NCBI GenBank assembly: GCA_024643795.1
Contig: JAHEMF010000028.1
Span: 1-38,133, forward strand
Source: Bacteroidota bacterium
GTDB taxonomy: Bacteria > Bacteroidota > Bacteroidia > AKYH767-A > OLB10
Direction: 5' to 3'
Length of the DNA stretch: 38,133 nucleotides
The notes below the pieces were generated by a model that was not told the DNA's origin, made no database searches, and saw nothing but the letters and a program-made list of their open reading frames with translations. Positions 16,694 through 26,002 of this stretch are shown piece by piece. Made by a program: the position numbers and the translations under genes. Each line of letters starts with the position of its first letter. Within the stretch, counting starts at the first letter, position 1.

Positions 16694-17683
16694 TCACTTT
16701 TTTATTTCAAGGACTTCCAATAATTCATCATAATTTGGTGTGAGAATTATTTCGATCCGGCGGTTCTTTTTCCGTGCTTCAACTGTTTTAGCCGGGTCAA
16801 TTGGGGTGAATTCACCTTTTCCTGCAGGTGTGAGTCGGATAGGAGCTACACCGTCATTTTTTAGCAACACTCTCACTACAGAAGTTGCACGCAAAACGCT
16901 GAGATCCCAGTTATCTTTAACAGGGCCGCCCTTGATAGGAACATCATCGGTATGACCTTCGATCTGAACATTAATATCCTTTTCTTTTGCCAACACTCCC
17001 GCCAGCTTACTCAGAGCTTCTTCGCCTCTGAAATCAATAGCGGTTGAGCCGGATGCAAACAGTAATTTTTCCTCCAGGGAAATATAAACCCTGCCATTCT
17101 TTTGTTCAACAGTAAGTCCATCATTTGCAAACCCTATGAGTGCTTTAGTTACCTTATCTTTTAACGCTTTGGTGGAACTATCTTTTTCAGCGATGATTCG
17201 TTCCAGTTCATGTACCCGCATTTCTCTTGATTTGAGCTGTGTGGTAAGATCATTCATAACTGCTTCGCGTCTTAAAAGGGAATCTTCTTTCCTCAAAAGC
17301 TTCTCTTGTGTTTGTTGTAATTCAACAATAAGTTTACGTGACTCAGATTGGTTTTCTGAAAGCAGCTGATCATTATTAGCTACCAGCTTTTCATATGATA
17401 TGGATAGGTCATTGTATAATCCGGTTAGCCGCCTGTTGGCCGTGCCCAAAGCAGTCGTGTCTTTAAGTAAATAACTTATTTCATGACTCATGTCAGTAGC
17501 TTTTTGCTGACACTCATCGTTGCTGGTGGTAAGTTTTAAATTATTGTTTTTGAGTTTCTCAAGCTCATCTTCACAGTTAGTGTTACGTGATTTAAGATCA
17601 TCATACATTCTGGATGGAACACATGAAACCATAATGCTGCTTATTATGAATATAAACAGTGCTAATTTTATAGGTTTATACAT
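16694..17683 (-). CDS. OmpA-family peptidoglycan-binding lipoprotein
   Basis: A 329-residue lipoprotein with lipobox IMVSC (Cys21). A long coiled coil follows (about 25-170) with heptads such as LQQTQEKLLRKEDSLLRREAV. The C-terminal OmpA domain (about 200-315) contains IEGHTDDVPI and DLSVLRATSVVRVLL, the residues that grip diaminopimelate in peptidoglycan. It probably tethers the outer membrane to the cell wall, with the coiled coil as spacer. It is monocistronic by layout and divergent from the gene at 17825 across a 141-bp AT-rich gap. The 206 bp downstream, before the thioredoxin gene, hold no feature I can support. Confidence 0.92.
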   Translation of the reverse strand: MYKPIKLALFIFIISSIMVSCVPSRMYDDLKSRNTNCEDELEKLKNNNLKLTTSNDECQQKATDMSHEISYLLKDTTALGTANRRLTGLYNDLSISYEKLVANNDQLLSENQSESRKLIVELQQTQEKLLRKEDSLLRREAVMNDLTTQLKSREMRVHELERIIAEKDSSTKALKDKVTKALIGFANDGLTVEQKNGRVYISLEEKLLFASGSTAIDFRGEEALSKLAGVLAKEKDINVQIEGHTDDVPIKGGPVKDNWDLSVLRATSVVRVLLKNDGVAPIRLTPAGKGEFTPIDPAKTVEARKKNRRIEIILTPNYDELLEVLEIKK

Positions 17684-17824
17684 AAGGCTGAATTGGAGTT
17701 TTTGACAATAAATTGGTCAATAAAATTGTTAATATATATGAGAGGCAATTGTAATATTTAGGGCAAAATTGCACAATCTTTGTTACATTGATCAGGTATA
17801 ATTATTAAAACTGTTAACAAAGCT

Positions 17825-18559
17825 ATGGGGAAATTAAACTATAACTGGGTGACAGAAAGCCACATCGACTTCGAGTATAAGAAGTATGTGCTTTTGGGAT
17901 ATTTGAAGCAGGTAAGTGATGAGTTCACAGAATCCAAATTATACCCAAGTCTGGCCGAACTGGTAACTCACTACCGAAACCTGCTAGAGCTTAGAAACAA
18001 CAAAGAGTCTATTGAAGGAGGATTTCCCGGGATAGTGAAAGGTGTAGATCTAAAGAATTTCAAAGTGCTTTATGAGCAAATGCTCGAAGATGACCAGCTA
18101 ATGAGGGAGATAGAAAGTATCATAGACTTTTCCATCCCTCAATTTGAAAAGCATTTATCTGAGGGGAAGCGCATTTATGAATTCATAGAGTCAAGGATCA
18201 ATATTTTACCTGTCGGGATAATGCCTTTACATAATACGGAAGGGTATATCCTATTGAAATATAATCCGGGAAGTGAAACCATGGCATATGAGTACCAAAT
18301 AACAATTTTCGAAAACCCGGAAGAGAAGTACAGGGCGCTTTCAACACGTTATATGGGATCTTTTCAGCAATCGGTCTACAATACTTTTGAAAATATCAAA
18401 CATGAATTGATCAGATATCATAAGAAAATGCCTAATCCGGCTACATTTCTGATAGAGTCTGACCTAAAGATCCCATTTGAGGAATCCTTGTTCCCTATCG
18501 CTAAAAGAGCACTTGTCAGATATGTGTCGGAGCAAAACAACAGCTTACCAAATCAATAA
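17825..18559 (+). CDS. Conserved Bacteroidota protein of unknown function
   Basis: A 244-residue soluble protein, no signal peptide, predominantly helical in the first half. The start MGKLNYNWVTESHIDFEYKK is followed by YVLLGYLKQV and a helical stretch to about 140. A more beta-like part follows (MPLHNTEGYILLKY, YEYQITIFEN), then a helix ending HELIRYHKKMPNP. I recall homologues only as hypothetical proteins of Bacteroidota and do not recognise a fold. It has its own upstream region and stands 43 bp before the large outer-membrane protein, so the two could be co-transcribed. No function is proposed. Confidence 0.8.
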   Translation: MGKLNYNWVTESHIDFEYKKYVLLGYLKQVSDEFTESKLYPSLAELVTHYRNLLELRNNKESIEGGFPGIVKGVDLKNFKVLYEQMLEDDQLMREIESIIDFSIPQFEKHLSEGKRIYEFIESRINILPVGIMPLHNTEGYILLKYNPGSETMAYEYQITIFENPEEKYRALSTRYMGSFQQSVYNTFENIKHELIRYHKKMPNPATFLIESDLKIPFEESLFPIAKRALVRYVSEQNNSLPNQ

Positions 18560-18602
18560 CGGGCACATTTTATCATTATTTTCACGTTCTTAGGTTAGAA
18601 CG

Positions 18603-21600
18603 GTGAGGTCAGTCTGTGCTAAAGTGTCTGATCTGACCTTAACTCCAGTCAGTTTGATTATAAGAGCTTTTTTCGGCAAATGTGCATTCTGTTTTGCAAT
18701 AGTAATTGCTTTATGCAATGCGACTGTTGTAAAGGCTCAGGGGCTTTCTAATTTGCGCAAGAAAACAATTGCTTTTACTCCTGGCGACACTATTTCACTG
18801 GACACCCTTTCTATTTTGCCTGGTACTTTTCATGTATTTCAGCCATCAGGCGCTTCCATTCCGGATCCGGGGTGGATCGAAGTTGATTTTCCAAATGCAA
18901 CAATGCTTTTCCGCCAGCCAACCGACTTGCCCACGCCTGACAGTATAGTGGTCATGTATCGTGTATTCCCGATCTTACTTACCAAGCCGGTGATCAATCG
19001 AAGCCGTGAAATCATAGAGAAAGATTATCAAGGCCTTTACAATCCTTATGCATATTCTTCACAATCCACCAGAGAAAGTTTTTTTCAAACAGATGGGTTG
19101 AGCAAGAATGGGAATATATCCCGGGGCATCAGTTTTGGCAATAATCAGGATGTTGTTGTAAATTCAAGTTTCAACCTTCAGCTGTCTGGGAAGCTCAGTG
19201 ATGATGTTGAGATACTCGCAGCTATTACCGATAATAATATCCCGGTACAACCGGATGGGAATACACAGCAGATACAGGATTTCGACAAGGTTTTTATCCA
19301 GCTATCCCGCAACAAAAGCAAGCTTATCGCAGGTGATTTTGAAATACAGAAACCGCCAGGGTACTTTATGAATTATTTCAAAAAAGGGCAAGGCGCGTTA
19401 GTCTCATCTGAATATTCAGTTTCAAAAAAAAGTAAAGCGGAGATGTCAACTATGGTAAGTGGTGCAGTATCGAAAGGCAAGTATGCAAGGAATGTTATTG
19501 CTGGTATTGAGGCCAACCAAGGACCTTACCGATTAACCGGTTCAGAAAATGAAACATTCATCATTGTTTTGTCCAACACAGAAAAGGTCTTCATTGATGG
19601 TGTGGAATTAAAAAGAGGCGAAAATTTCGATTATGTAATTGACTACAATACTGCTGAATTAACGTTTATGCCTAAGGTTCCGATAACAAAGGATAAGCGG
19701 ATCGTTGTTGAGTTTCAATATTCTGATAAAAATTATGCACGCACCATGTTCGTGCTTAACCAACAATTCAAAAGTGAAAAGCTTCAACTGAATGCAAATG
19801 TTTATTCCGAACAGGATAGTAAAAACCAGCCACTATTGCAGGATCTTCGTGAAACAGACAAGCTATTACTAGCTTCGGTTGGCGACAGTATTAATGACGC
19901 AGTAGTTCCGAATATTGATAGCGTAGCATTTAGCGACTCAGAAGTGTTATATGAGAAACTCGACTCTTTAGGTTTCACGGTTTATAAATACTCCACGGAC
20001 TCCACTAAAGCTCATTTTAGATTGGGTTTCAGTTATGTTGGGCCTGGAAGAGGGAACTACATACCCGAAAGCAGTAGTGCCAACGGAAGAGTATATAAAT
20101 GGGTTGCACCGGTATCAGGAATACTGCAAGGAAGTTATGAGCCGGTTATTCAGCTTATCGCACCCAGAAGGCAGCGTATGGTGACTCTTGGCGGGAAAAT
20201 GGACATCAATAAAAACAATACTGTATTCCTTGAAACTGCATACACCAACTATGATGTTAATTTATTCAGTTCTAAAGATAAGGCTAACGATAACGGTTAT
20301 GCAGTATACGCAGGATATGATAACAATTTAGATCTAAACTCCTCTGAAAAGAAAAAGATATCTCTAACAACAGGAGTTAAATTTGAGCATATAAGTGAAA
20401 ATTTCATCCCGATTGAACAATACAGGCCTATAGAATTTACGCGAGATTGGAATCTAGGTACCGGAAATTATACTGGACAGGAAGACCTTGGGTCTATAAA
20501 GCTTTCACTGATAAATGCCGGATTTTATAATATTTCATACACTTTTAAAACGTTTCTGAAAGGAAGTGACTATACCGGGCTTATGAATATGCTGGACAGT
20601 AGAGTTTCAACAAAAACATTTTCCCTTATATCAAGAGCCAGCTACTTGTCTACGGATGCTATCGCATCAAAAACGAATTTCATTAGATCTTTTACAGACC
20701 TCTCAAATAAGTTTGGCGCTGCCCGAATAGGAATAATATACGATCAGGAATATAATTTGATAAAGGACGCAACTACTGATGATATTCAATTGAACAGTTA
20801 TTCATACGACAAGATGCAGGTATATGTAAGCTCATCAGATACATCAAAAATCAGATACAGGTTAGAGACTGGCCGCAGATATGACAGCAATGCGCTGGCA
20901 GGAAAACTTAAAGGATCAACCGTAGCTGATGAGGCCGGTGGCCAGGCAGAGTTTATCATCAATCCAAGAAACAGGTTGAAGCTGACCGCCAGTTACAGGA
21001 ACCTTACGGTGACAGATACTGCAGTGACAAAGATTTTACCTGAGGAAACATTCCTGAGTAGACTAGAATACAATACAGTTTTATTAAAAGGAATGATAAG
21101 CTCTCAGACTATATATGAAGTTGGTACTGGGCAAGAACTTAAGAGAGAGTATGCATTTGTGGAAGTTGCCCCCGGTACAGGCACACACACTTATGCCGGC
21201 GATTATAATGGTAATGGAGTTAAAGACCTGGATGAATTTGAAATAGCTGCTTTCTCCGACCAGGCCGATTATATCAAAGTATACATACCTACCAACGAAT
21301 ATGTAAAATCCCGCACCAATCAATTCGGAGAGGTCCTTACGTTAAACCCGGCAGCATTTCTTGACCAGTCGGTTAAACTCAACAAATTCATAAGTAGATT
21401 TTCAAATACTACGACATACAGGGTTGAGAATAAAACACTGGATGACGATATAGCACGATCATTGAATCCATTCAGAGAAAATATAGAAGATACATCATTG
21501 ATCTCCACAAACTCAGCGTTTAGAAACACTCTTGCATTCAATCGCAGCGCATCTAAATTCGGAATAGATTTTACTATTCTGAATAATCGCAACAAAGCAT

Positions 21601-22154
21601 TGCTGACCAATGGTTATGAAGCCAGAAAACTAGGAAGTTATATTTTTAATACCCGATGGAATATCACGAAAGTTTATAGCATACAATTGCGTAATGAGTT
21701 TGGTGAAAAATCCAACAGGTCTGATTTCTTTTCATCGCGTGATTATGTGATAAAGTATCAGGAATTAGAACCACGATTCAGTATTCAGCCCGGAATATCT
21801 TTCAGAGCAACCTTGTCTTACAAACTCTCAATCAAAGAGAACACCTTCAGTGATCTTGAAGAAAAGGCTACGCAAAACAATGGAGGAATAGAATTAAAGT
21901 ACAGTTCTGTAAAAAAAGGAATAGCACTTGCCAGGTTCAATCTGATAAATATTGATTACAACGCATCTGAAAACACTTCGATTGCTTACGAAATGCTTGA
22001 CGGATTAAGAAAAGGCACGAATCTCACCTGGGGGCTTTCCTTTCAAAGAAATCTGGGTAATAATATTCAGATAAACCTGAACTATGACGGAAGAAAATCA
22101 GAAGGAACTTCACCCGTACATATAGGCAGTGTACAGGCAAGAGCATATTTTTGA
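18603..22154 (+). CDS. Very large outer-membrane beta-barrel protein
   Basis: A protein of up to 1183 residues without a usable ATG near the front. GTG at 18603 gives the longest form. TTG at 18654 would give a compact signal peptide starting IIRAFFGK and ending VVKAQ, and may be the true start. The body has a repeat-like region with VFIDGVELKRGENFDYVIDY and ITFMP-like strands (about 325-370), a pattern also seen in SprA-type gliding/type IX proteins. Long aromatic/polar strands then run to a terminal Phe (QARAYF), the outer-membrane barrel signature. Contains EFEIAAF after a DYNGNGVKDLDE calcium-loop-like segment. Function unknown; related to Bacteroidota surface proteins. Confidence 0.82.
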   Translation: MRSVCAKVSDLTLTPVSLIIRAFFGKCAFCFAIVIALCNATVVKAQGLSNLRKKTIAFTPGDTISLDTLSILPGTFHVFQPSGASIPDPGWIEVDFPNATMLFRQPTDLPTPDSIVVMYRVFPILLTKPVINRSREIIEKDYQGLYNPYAYSSQSTRESFFQTDGLSKNGNISRGISFGNNQDVVVNSSFNLQLSGKLSDDVEILAAITDNNIPVQPDGNTQQIQDFDKVFIQLSRNKSKLIAGDFEIQKPPGYFMNYFKKGQGALVSSEYSVSKKSKAEMSTMVSGAVSKGKYARNVIAGIEANQGPYRLTGSENETFIIVLSNTEKVFIDGVELKRGENFDYVIDYNTAELTFMPKVPITKDKRIVVEFQYSDKNYARTMFVLNQQFKSEKLQLNANVYSEQDSKNQPLLQDLRETDKLLLASVGDSINDAVVPNIDSVAFSDSEVLYEKLDSLGFTVYKYSTDSTKAHFRLGFSYVGPGRGNYIPESSSANGRVYKWVAPVSGILQGSYEPVIQLIAPRRQRMVTLGGKMDINKNNTVFLETAYTNYDVNLFSSKDKANDNGYAVYAGYDNNLDLNSSEKKKISLTTGVKFEHISENFIPIEQYRPIEFTRDWNLGTGNYTGQEDLGSIKLSLINAGFYNISYTFKTFLKGSDYTGLMNMLDSRVSTKTFSLISRASYLSTDAIASKTNFIRSFTDLSNKFGAARIGIIYDQEYNLIKDATTDDIQLNSYSYDKMQVYVSSSDTSKIRYRLETGRRYDSNALAGKLKGSTVADEAGGQAEFIINPRNRLKLTASYRNLTVTDTAVTKILPEETFLSRLEYNTVLLKGMISSQTIYEVGTGQELKREYAFVEVAPGTGTHTYAGDYNGNGVKDLDEFEIAAFSDQADYIKVYIPTNEYVKSRTNQFGEVLTLNPAAFLDQSVKLNKFISRFSNTTTYRVENKTLDDDIARSLNPFRENIEDTSLISTNSAFRNTLAFNRSASKFGIDFTILNNRNKALLTNGYEARKLGSYIFNTRWNITKVYSIQLRNEFGEKSNRSDFFSSRDYVIKYQELEPRFSIQPGISFRATLSYKLSIKENTFSDLEEKATQNNGGIELKYSSVKKGIALARFNLINIDYNASENTSIAYEMLDGLRKGTNLTWGLSFQRNLGNNIQINLNYDGRKSEGTSPVHIGSVQARAYF
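18606..18639. repeat. Inverted repeat at the 5' end of the large outer-membrane protein gene
   Basis: AGGTCAG at 18606-18612 and CTGACCT at 18633-18639 form a perfect seven-base inverted repeat with a 20-bp spacer. It lies between the GTG and TTG start candidates, which suggests this segment may be leader or operator sequence and not coding. Confidence 0.4.
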
Positions 22155-23090
22155 TCACTTCAAAGAAAGTGAAGTTGATCCTATCAGATTGCCTTCACAG
22201 TAAATTTCAATGGTATAATTACCTTTTGAGTACTGCGAGCCTTTAGACCAATAAAAGCAGATCTCCATGTCCTTGTTCTCATAATCGAAAGGCTCTTTTA
22301 ACGTATAGAGAGTTGCCTGATTATTATAAAGAAATGTCTCAGATGATGTAGACATAACTGCACCATCTGGGCTAAGAACTCTTAAGTAAGCATTCTTTCG
22401 TCCAGGTTCAGTAACAAGGTTCTGAAGTATAGTACAGCAGGTTCGTATTTTATCCACTGAGGAGGCCTTTTTTGTTTCAACCTCTTTACCACTAGAACGG
22501 AATTTAACGCCTATAGCATTCATGTTCGAAGCTTTGAGAGCAGCACCAATAGCTACTTTATTTGCAAGAGCCGAATTCTCTTTGGTCAGGTTCTGCACCC
22601 GGTCTTGTTCAGTTATCAAAGAAGAGTTGAGATCAGAATTTAACTTGTTCAATTCAGAGTTCACAGTATTCAAAGAATCGATTTGAGCCAAATAACTCTG
22701 ATTAAGTTCCTTCAATCGGTTCAACTCATTTCTGGCTTTCCGCAGTTGTGCAGCATCACCTGATTTTATCAACCTGTCTATTTCTTCCATTTTGTTGCGG
22801 ATCTCTTCATCCTTAATGCTCATCTGGGATTGAAATGACGCATTTTCAGAACTCACCCGTTCGTAATCAACCTTTAACTGTTCCAGTTCAGCTGAAAGAG
22901 ATGCCTTCTCATCCAGAGCAGTCTTTAGAGTGATGTTCACTCTCTCAAGAGAGTGTTTATTGCTGAAGAATTGCCATAGCAACAAACCATTTACTGCAAG
23001 TAAAATGGAAATAACGGCTACAACTATACTCTTTTTAGAATCCCTTTGACCTTGCCCGCTAGGTTTGTCAGGGTTGGATTTGTCATCCAT
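22155..23090 (-). CDS. Single-span coiled-coil protein with beta-rich C-terminal domain
   Basis: A 311-residue protein with a basic cytosolic N-terminus and one membrane helix at about 25-45 (IVVAVISILLAVNGLLLWQFF). A coiled coil follows (about 50-180) rich in Leu/Glu/Lys heptads and Ser/Asn. The C-terminal domain of about 110 residues has GRKNAYLRVLSPDGAV, FDYENKDMEICFYW and YTIEIYCEGNLIG, apparently an immunoglobulin-like beta sandwich. I do not recognise the family. The C-domain should face the periplasm. Its stop codon directly abuts the stop of the large outer-membrane gene with no spacer (TGATCA). Confidence 0.8.
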   Translation of the reverse strand: MDDKSNPDKPSGQGQRDSKKSIVVAVISILLAVNGLLLWQFFSNKHSLERVNITLKTALDEKASLSAELEQLKVDYERVSSENASFQSQMSIKDEEIRNKMEEIDRLIKSGDAAQLRKARNELNRLKELNQSYLAQIDSLNTVNSELNKLNSDLNSSLITEQDRVQNLTKENSALANKVAIGAALKASNMNAIGVKFRSSGKEVETKKASSVDKIRTCCTILQNLVTEPGRKNAYLRVLSPDGAVMSTSSETFLYNNQATLYTLKEPFDYENKDMEICFYWSKGSQYSKGNYTIEIYCEGNLIGSTSLSLK

Positions 23091-23138
23091 AATAAGTACC
23101 TGAATTGGTTATTGATTATATTTGAGGTAATTAAGTCA

Positions 23139-23169
23139 CGAAAATAGGATTTGTTTTTATCACCATCAA
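23139..23169 (-). promoter_or_regulatory. Likely promoter for the coiled-coil protein gene
   Basis: On the minus strand TTG (23167-23169) is followed after 20 bp by TATTTTCG (23139-23146), one base off TAnnTTTG. The ATG is at 23090, leaving a leader of about 40 nt. Confidence 0.4.
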
Positions 23170-23215
23170 ATGACCTTTTCAATCCTTTTGAGACTTCAGG
23201 CTAAATCCTGCTTTT

Positions 23216-23905
23216 ATGTCATATCTAATTTCAGACCTTATATCATTAATATATCCTGATGTTTGCACCATATGCAGCAATGCGTTGGTGCAAAATGAGC
23301 GAGTGATCTGCTTAACATGTTTATATGATATACCTTTAACTAATTATGTTTCAGCCACTAACAATGAAATGATTGCCCAACTTTACGGCGTGTCCCCCAT
23401 AAAAGCAGCGTTGGCGTATTGCCATTATTCCGACACGGGCATGGTTAAAAACGCCATCCACAACTTAAAATACAATAACAAGCATGAAGTGGGGACATTT
23501 CTGGGCAGGCTTTTAGGGCAATTGGTTGCAAAAATGCCTCCTTTGAACAGTGCGGATATTCTTGTGCCGGTTCCAATTCACCCTAAAAAGTTAAAGTTAA
23601 GAGGGTATAATCAAAGTGAATTTATAGCAAAAGGAATCTCAGAAGTGACAGGAATCCCAGTGAACAACAAACTGCTGACCAGAGAGATACATTCTTTATC
23701 ACAAACAAAGAAGGATCAATGGGAAAGGTTGGGTCAGCAAAAGGATGCTTATGTTCTCCATGAAGAAGAATTTTGTCCGGGTTCAATTTTAATAGTTGAT
23801 GATGTGATGACAACCGGAGGCACACTTACGGCATGCTCAAAAGCATTTGACAACAAAGATAATGTCAGGCTATTTGCGGCTACCGTTGCTTTTACTCTCA
23901 AGTAA
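23216..23905 (+). CDS. comF: ComF-family phosphoribosyltransferase-like protein
   Basis: A 229-residue protein of the ComF/GntX family. A four-cysteine zinc site at Cys17, Cys20, Cys32 and Cys35 opens the protein. It is followed by a type I phosphoribosyltransferase fold. DILVPVPIHPKKLKLRGYNQSE is typical, and the PRPP loop is ILIVDDVMTTGGTL near the C-terminus. Family members help single-stranded DNA handling during natural transformation in some bacteria; a role in this organism is not shown. It sits 25 bp before msrC, but msrC has its own promoter. Confidence 0.9.
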   Translation: MSYLISDLISLIYPDVCTICSNALVQNERVICLTCLYDIPLTNYVSATNNEMIAQLYGVSPIKAALAYCHYSDTGMVKNAIHNLKYNNKHEVGTFLGRLLGQLVAKMPPLNSADILVPVPIHPKKLKLRGYNQSEFIAKGISEVTGIPVNNKLLTREIHSLSQTKKDQWERLGQQKDAYVLHEEEFCPGSILIVDDVMTTGGTLTACSKAFDNKDNVRLFAATVAFTLK

Positions 23906-23917
23906 AATGTAGTTTTG
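23886..23917 (+). promoter_or_regulatory. Bacteroidota-type promoter for msrC
   Basis: TTG at 23886-23888 and TAGTTTTG at 23910-23917 are separated by 21 bp, within the consensus range. The -33 element lies in the 3' end of comF. The ATG is at 23931. Confidence 0.6.
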
Positions 23918-23930
23918 TGCACTATTATTC

Positions 23931-24425
23931 ATGGAAATAGATCAAAATATTGTTGCCGGACTTACTGATAAAAAGCAGAAATATGAATTGCTTGTTACTC
24001 AGGTATCCTCACTAATTGAAGGAGAGTCAAATATGATTGCAAATCTTGCTAATGTCACGGCTTTACTGCATCATGGTTTGCAATTCTTCTGGACCGGATT
24101 TTATTTGCCACAGGGCGAAGAACTAATATTAGGACCTTTTCAGGGCCCGGTTGCGTGTACCAGGATCAGATATGGACGAGGGGTTTGTGGTACCGCATGG
24201 AAGAATTCAAAAACTATAATTGTAGATGATGTAGATAAATTTCCTGACCATATTGCCTGCAGTCAGGAATCAAGATCCGAAATAGTAGTCCCGGCTTTCG
24301 TAAAAAAAGATTTAATTTTTGTGTTAGATATTGACAGTGATAAACTGAATAATTTTGATGAAATAGATAAGGAATATCTACAGCATATAACCGGACTGTT
24401 ATTAAATCAATTATCAAAAAAATGA
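23931..24425 (+). CDS. msrC: Free methionine-(R)-sulfoxide reductase (GAF domain)
   Basis: A 164-residue single-GAF protein. The three cysteines expected for fRMsr are present: Cys76 in GPVACTRI, Cys86 in GRGVCGTA and Cys110 in HIACSQES. WTGFYLP, the IVVPAF strand and DIDSD complete the family pattern. The enzyme reduces free methionine-R-sulfoxide with thioredoxin as electron donor in the cytosol. It has its own promoter, and its stop overlaps the next gene's ATG (ATGA at 24422-24425), so the lipoprotein that follows is probably translationally coupled. Confidence 0.93.
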   Translation: MEIDQNIVAGLTDKKQKYELLVTQVSSLIEGESNMIANLANVTALLHHGLQFFWTGFYLPQGEELILGPFQGPVACTRIRYGRGVCGTAWKNSKTIIVDDVDKFPDHIACSQESRSEIVVPAFVKKDLIFVLDIDSDKLNNFDEIDKEYLQHITGLLLNQLSKK

Positions 24426-26002
24426 TCCGGAAACTTTTATATATAATGATCACTTTTTTGGTTGTTTCATGTGCCAACAAGGTTGCACCAACAGGTGGAA
24501 TGGTTGATACAGAACCCCCTAAGGTGCTATCAATCACCCCGCCGGATAAAAGCATTCTTTTTTCATCAGATAAGGTCGAATTTGAGTTTGATGAGTTTAT
24601 AGAACTAAAAGAGCCGGACAAGCAGATCTTCATATCTCCACCTCTGGACGCAAAGCCCAAGTACACAGTATTAAAAAAGAAGCTGATCATTGAATTCACA
24701 AAACCATTGAAGCCAAATCTCACATATACCATCAATTTTGGAGGGGCTTTGCGAGATATCCATGAAGGAAATGCAATAGAAGGATTCAAGTATATTTTTT
24801 CAACAGGAGAATATATCGATTCATTAAAAATTACCGGTACAGTTGTAAGAGCTGACAATACTAGGCCTGAAAAAAACACCATTGCCCTACTTTACCCCGC
24901 CAGCTATAGCGATTCACTGATTTTCAATTCTATCCCTGAGTATTATTGTTTGGTCGATGAATCAGGTAATTTCACTTTAGAGAATCTAAGAAATGATGAG
25001 TACCTGTTGGTTTGTATAAATGATAAGAATAATAATTACAATGCAGAGTTGCCAGAAGAATGGGTAGGATATAATGATGCTCCGGTCATTGTTAAAGATC
25101 AGCTTAATTATAAGATCAGATTATTCCCACAATACCCTGTAAAATCTGTAGTTGTCAATGCTAAGAAAATCGGACATGGAGCAGTGCGCGTATCTTTTAA
25201 GGGAGATGGCAATAAGGGAAATTTAGGAATTGTTGGAGGAAGAGTCATTTATAAAAAGTGGTCAGCTTTTGCAGATACGGTTGATATATATAGTGATGTA
25301 TTAACTGATTCCATAGCTGTAGTTTATCAGGTTGAAAACAAAGCGGACACACTTTGGGCATATAAGGCCGATTCAAAAAACAAGACTGTTAACAGTTCGG
25401 GCATGCTGCAGATAGAAAATGTTAAAAGAGATGGGCTTGACTCTTTAAGGCTAGCTTTTAATTACCCTGTAAAGTTCACATCAGGTGGTGCTGAGCGGAA
25501 TCAAAGGTCCAAACTCATGCTTACGCCTATTTTATATGCGGATAGTGAATTTGGTAAAGAGTTTTTATTTAAAAGACCAGACTCAACATGTTTATTAGAA
25601 ATTATACCAGGGGATTTTGAAAACCCAATAGGCATATCAAATGATACACTTATAAAAGAGATTGCTGTTTTAGGAGAAAGGGGGTCGGGTATCATCGAAC
25701 TCAACATCATCCCCGAAAGGGAACAAAACATAATTATTCAGTTGCTTGACAAGAATGAAGAAATTGTAACTTCGTTCAAGATCAATTCCCCAAATAAATT
25801 AGAGATATCAGAAATTGCTCCGGGTGAATACAACCTTCGGGCGGTAGCCGACAAGAATAAAAATGGAAAATGGGATACGGGAAATTATTATGAAAGGATA
25901 CAACCGGAAAGAGTGTATTATTATCCTGAGAAAATTACAGTTCGTGCTAGCTGGTCAATACAGCTTGATTGGAAATTAAATAACATTGAAAATGGAAACT
26001 AA
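24422..26002 (+). CDS. Ig-like (Big_5) domain lipoprotein
   Basis: A 526-residue lipoprotein. The signal peptide ends in the lipobox VVSC (about Cys17), followed by ANKVAPTGG, a start I associate with this Bacteroidota family. The Ig-like Big_5 domain (about 35-130) contains EPPKVLSITPPDKS and FEFDEFIELKEPDKQ. The remainder is beta-rich with repeated Asp/Asn turns. ADKNKNGKWDTGNYYERIQPE near the C-terminus resembles a calcium-binding loop. It is probably anchored in the outer membrane. Function unknown. It overlaps msrC by four bases and the RidA gene by 11 bases, so the three form a tight transcription unit. Confidence 0.87.
   Translation: MIRKLLYIMITFLVVSCANKVAPTGGMVDTEPPKVLSITPPDKSILFSSDKVEFEFDEFIELKEPDKQIFISPPLDAKPKYTVLKKKLIIEFTKPLKPNLTYTINFGGALRDIHEGNAIEGFKYIFSTGEYIDSLKITGTVVRADNTRPEKNTIALLYPASYSDSLIFNSIPEYYCLVDESGNFTLENLRNDEYLLVCINDKNNNYNAELPEEWVGYNDAPVIVKDQLNYKIRLFPQYPVKSVVVNAKKIGHGAVRVSFKGDGNKGNLGIVGGRVIYKKWSAFADTVDIYSDVLTDSIAVVYQVENKADTLWAYKADSKNKTVNSSGMLQIENVKRDGLDSLRLAFNYPVKFTSGGAERNQRSKLMLTPILYADSEFGKEFLFKRPDSTCLLEIIPGDFENPIGISNDTLIKEIAVLGERGSGIIELNIIPEREQNIIIQLLDKNEEIVTSFKINSPNKLEISEIAPGEYNLRAVADKNKNGKWDTGNYYERIQPERVYYYPEKITVRASWSIQLDWKLNNIENGN

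Noticed and set aside
17757-17792. TGTAACA on the minus strand upstream of the OmpA-family gene
   Set aside because: At 16 bp downstream the sequence is GCCC and not CGTC, so the second box of the ECF element is missing.
24214-24882. A 222-codon open frame on the minus strand across msrC and the Ig-like lipoprotein gene
   Set aside because: It is antisense to two well-supported coupled genes and lacks any domain, signal or promoter; its composition reads like a shadow frame.
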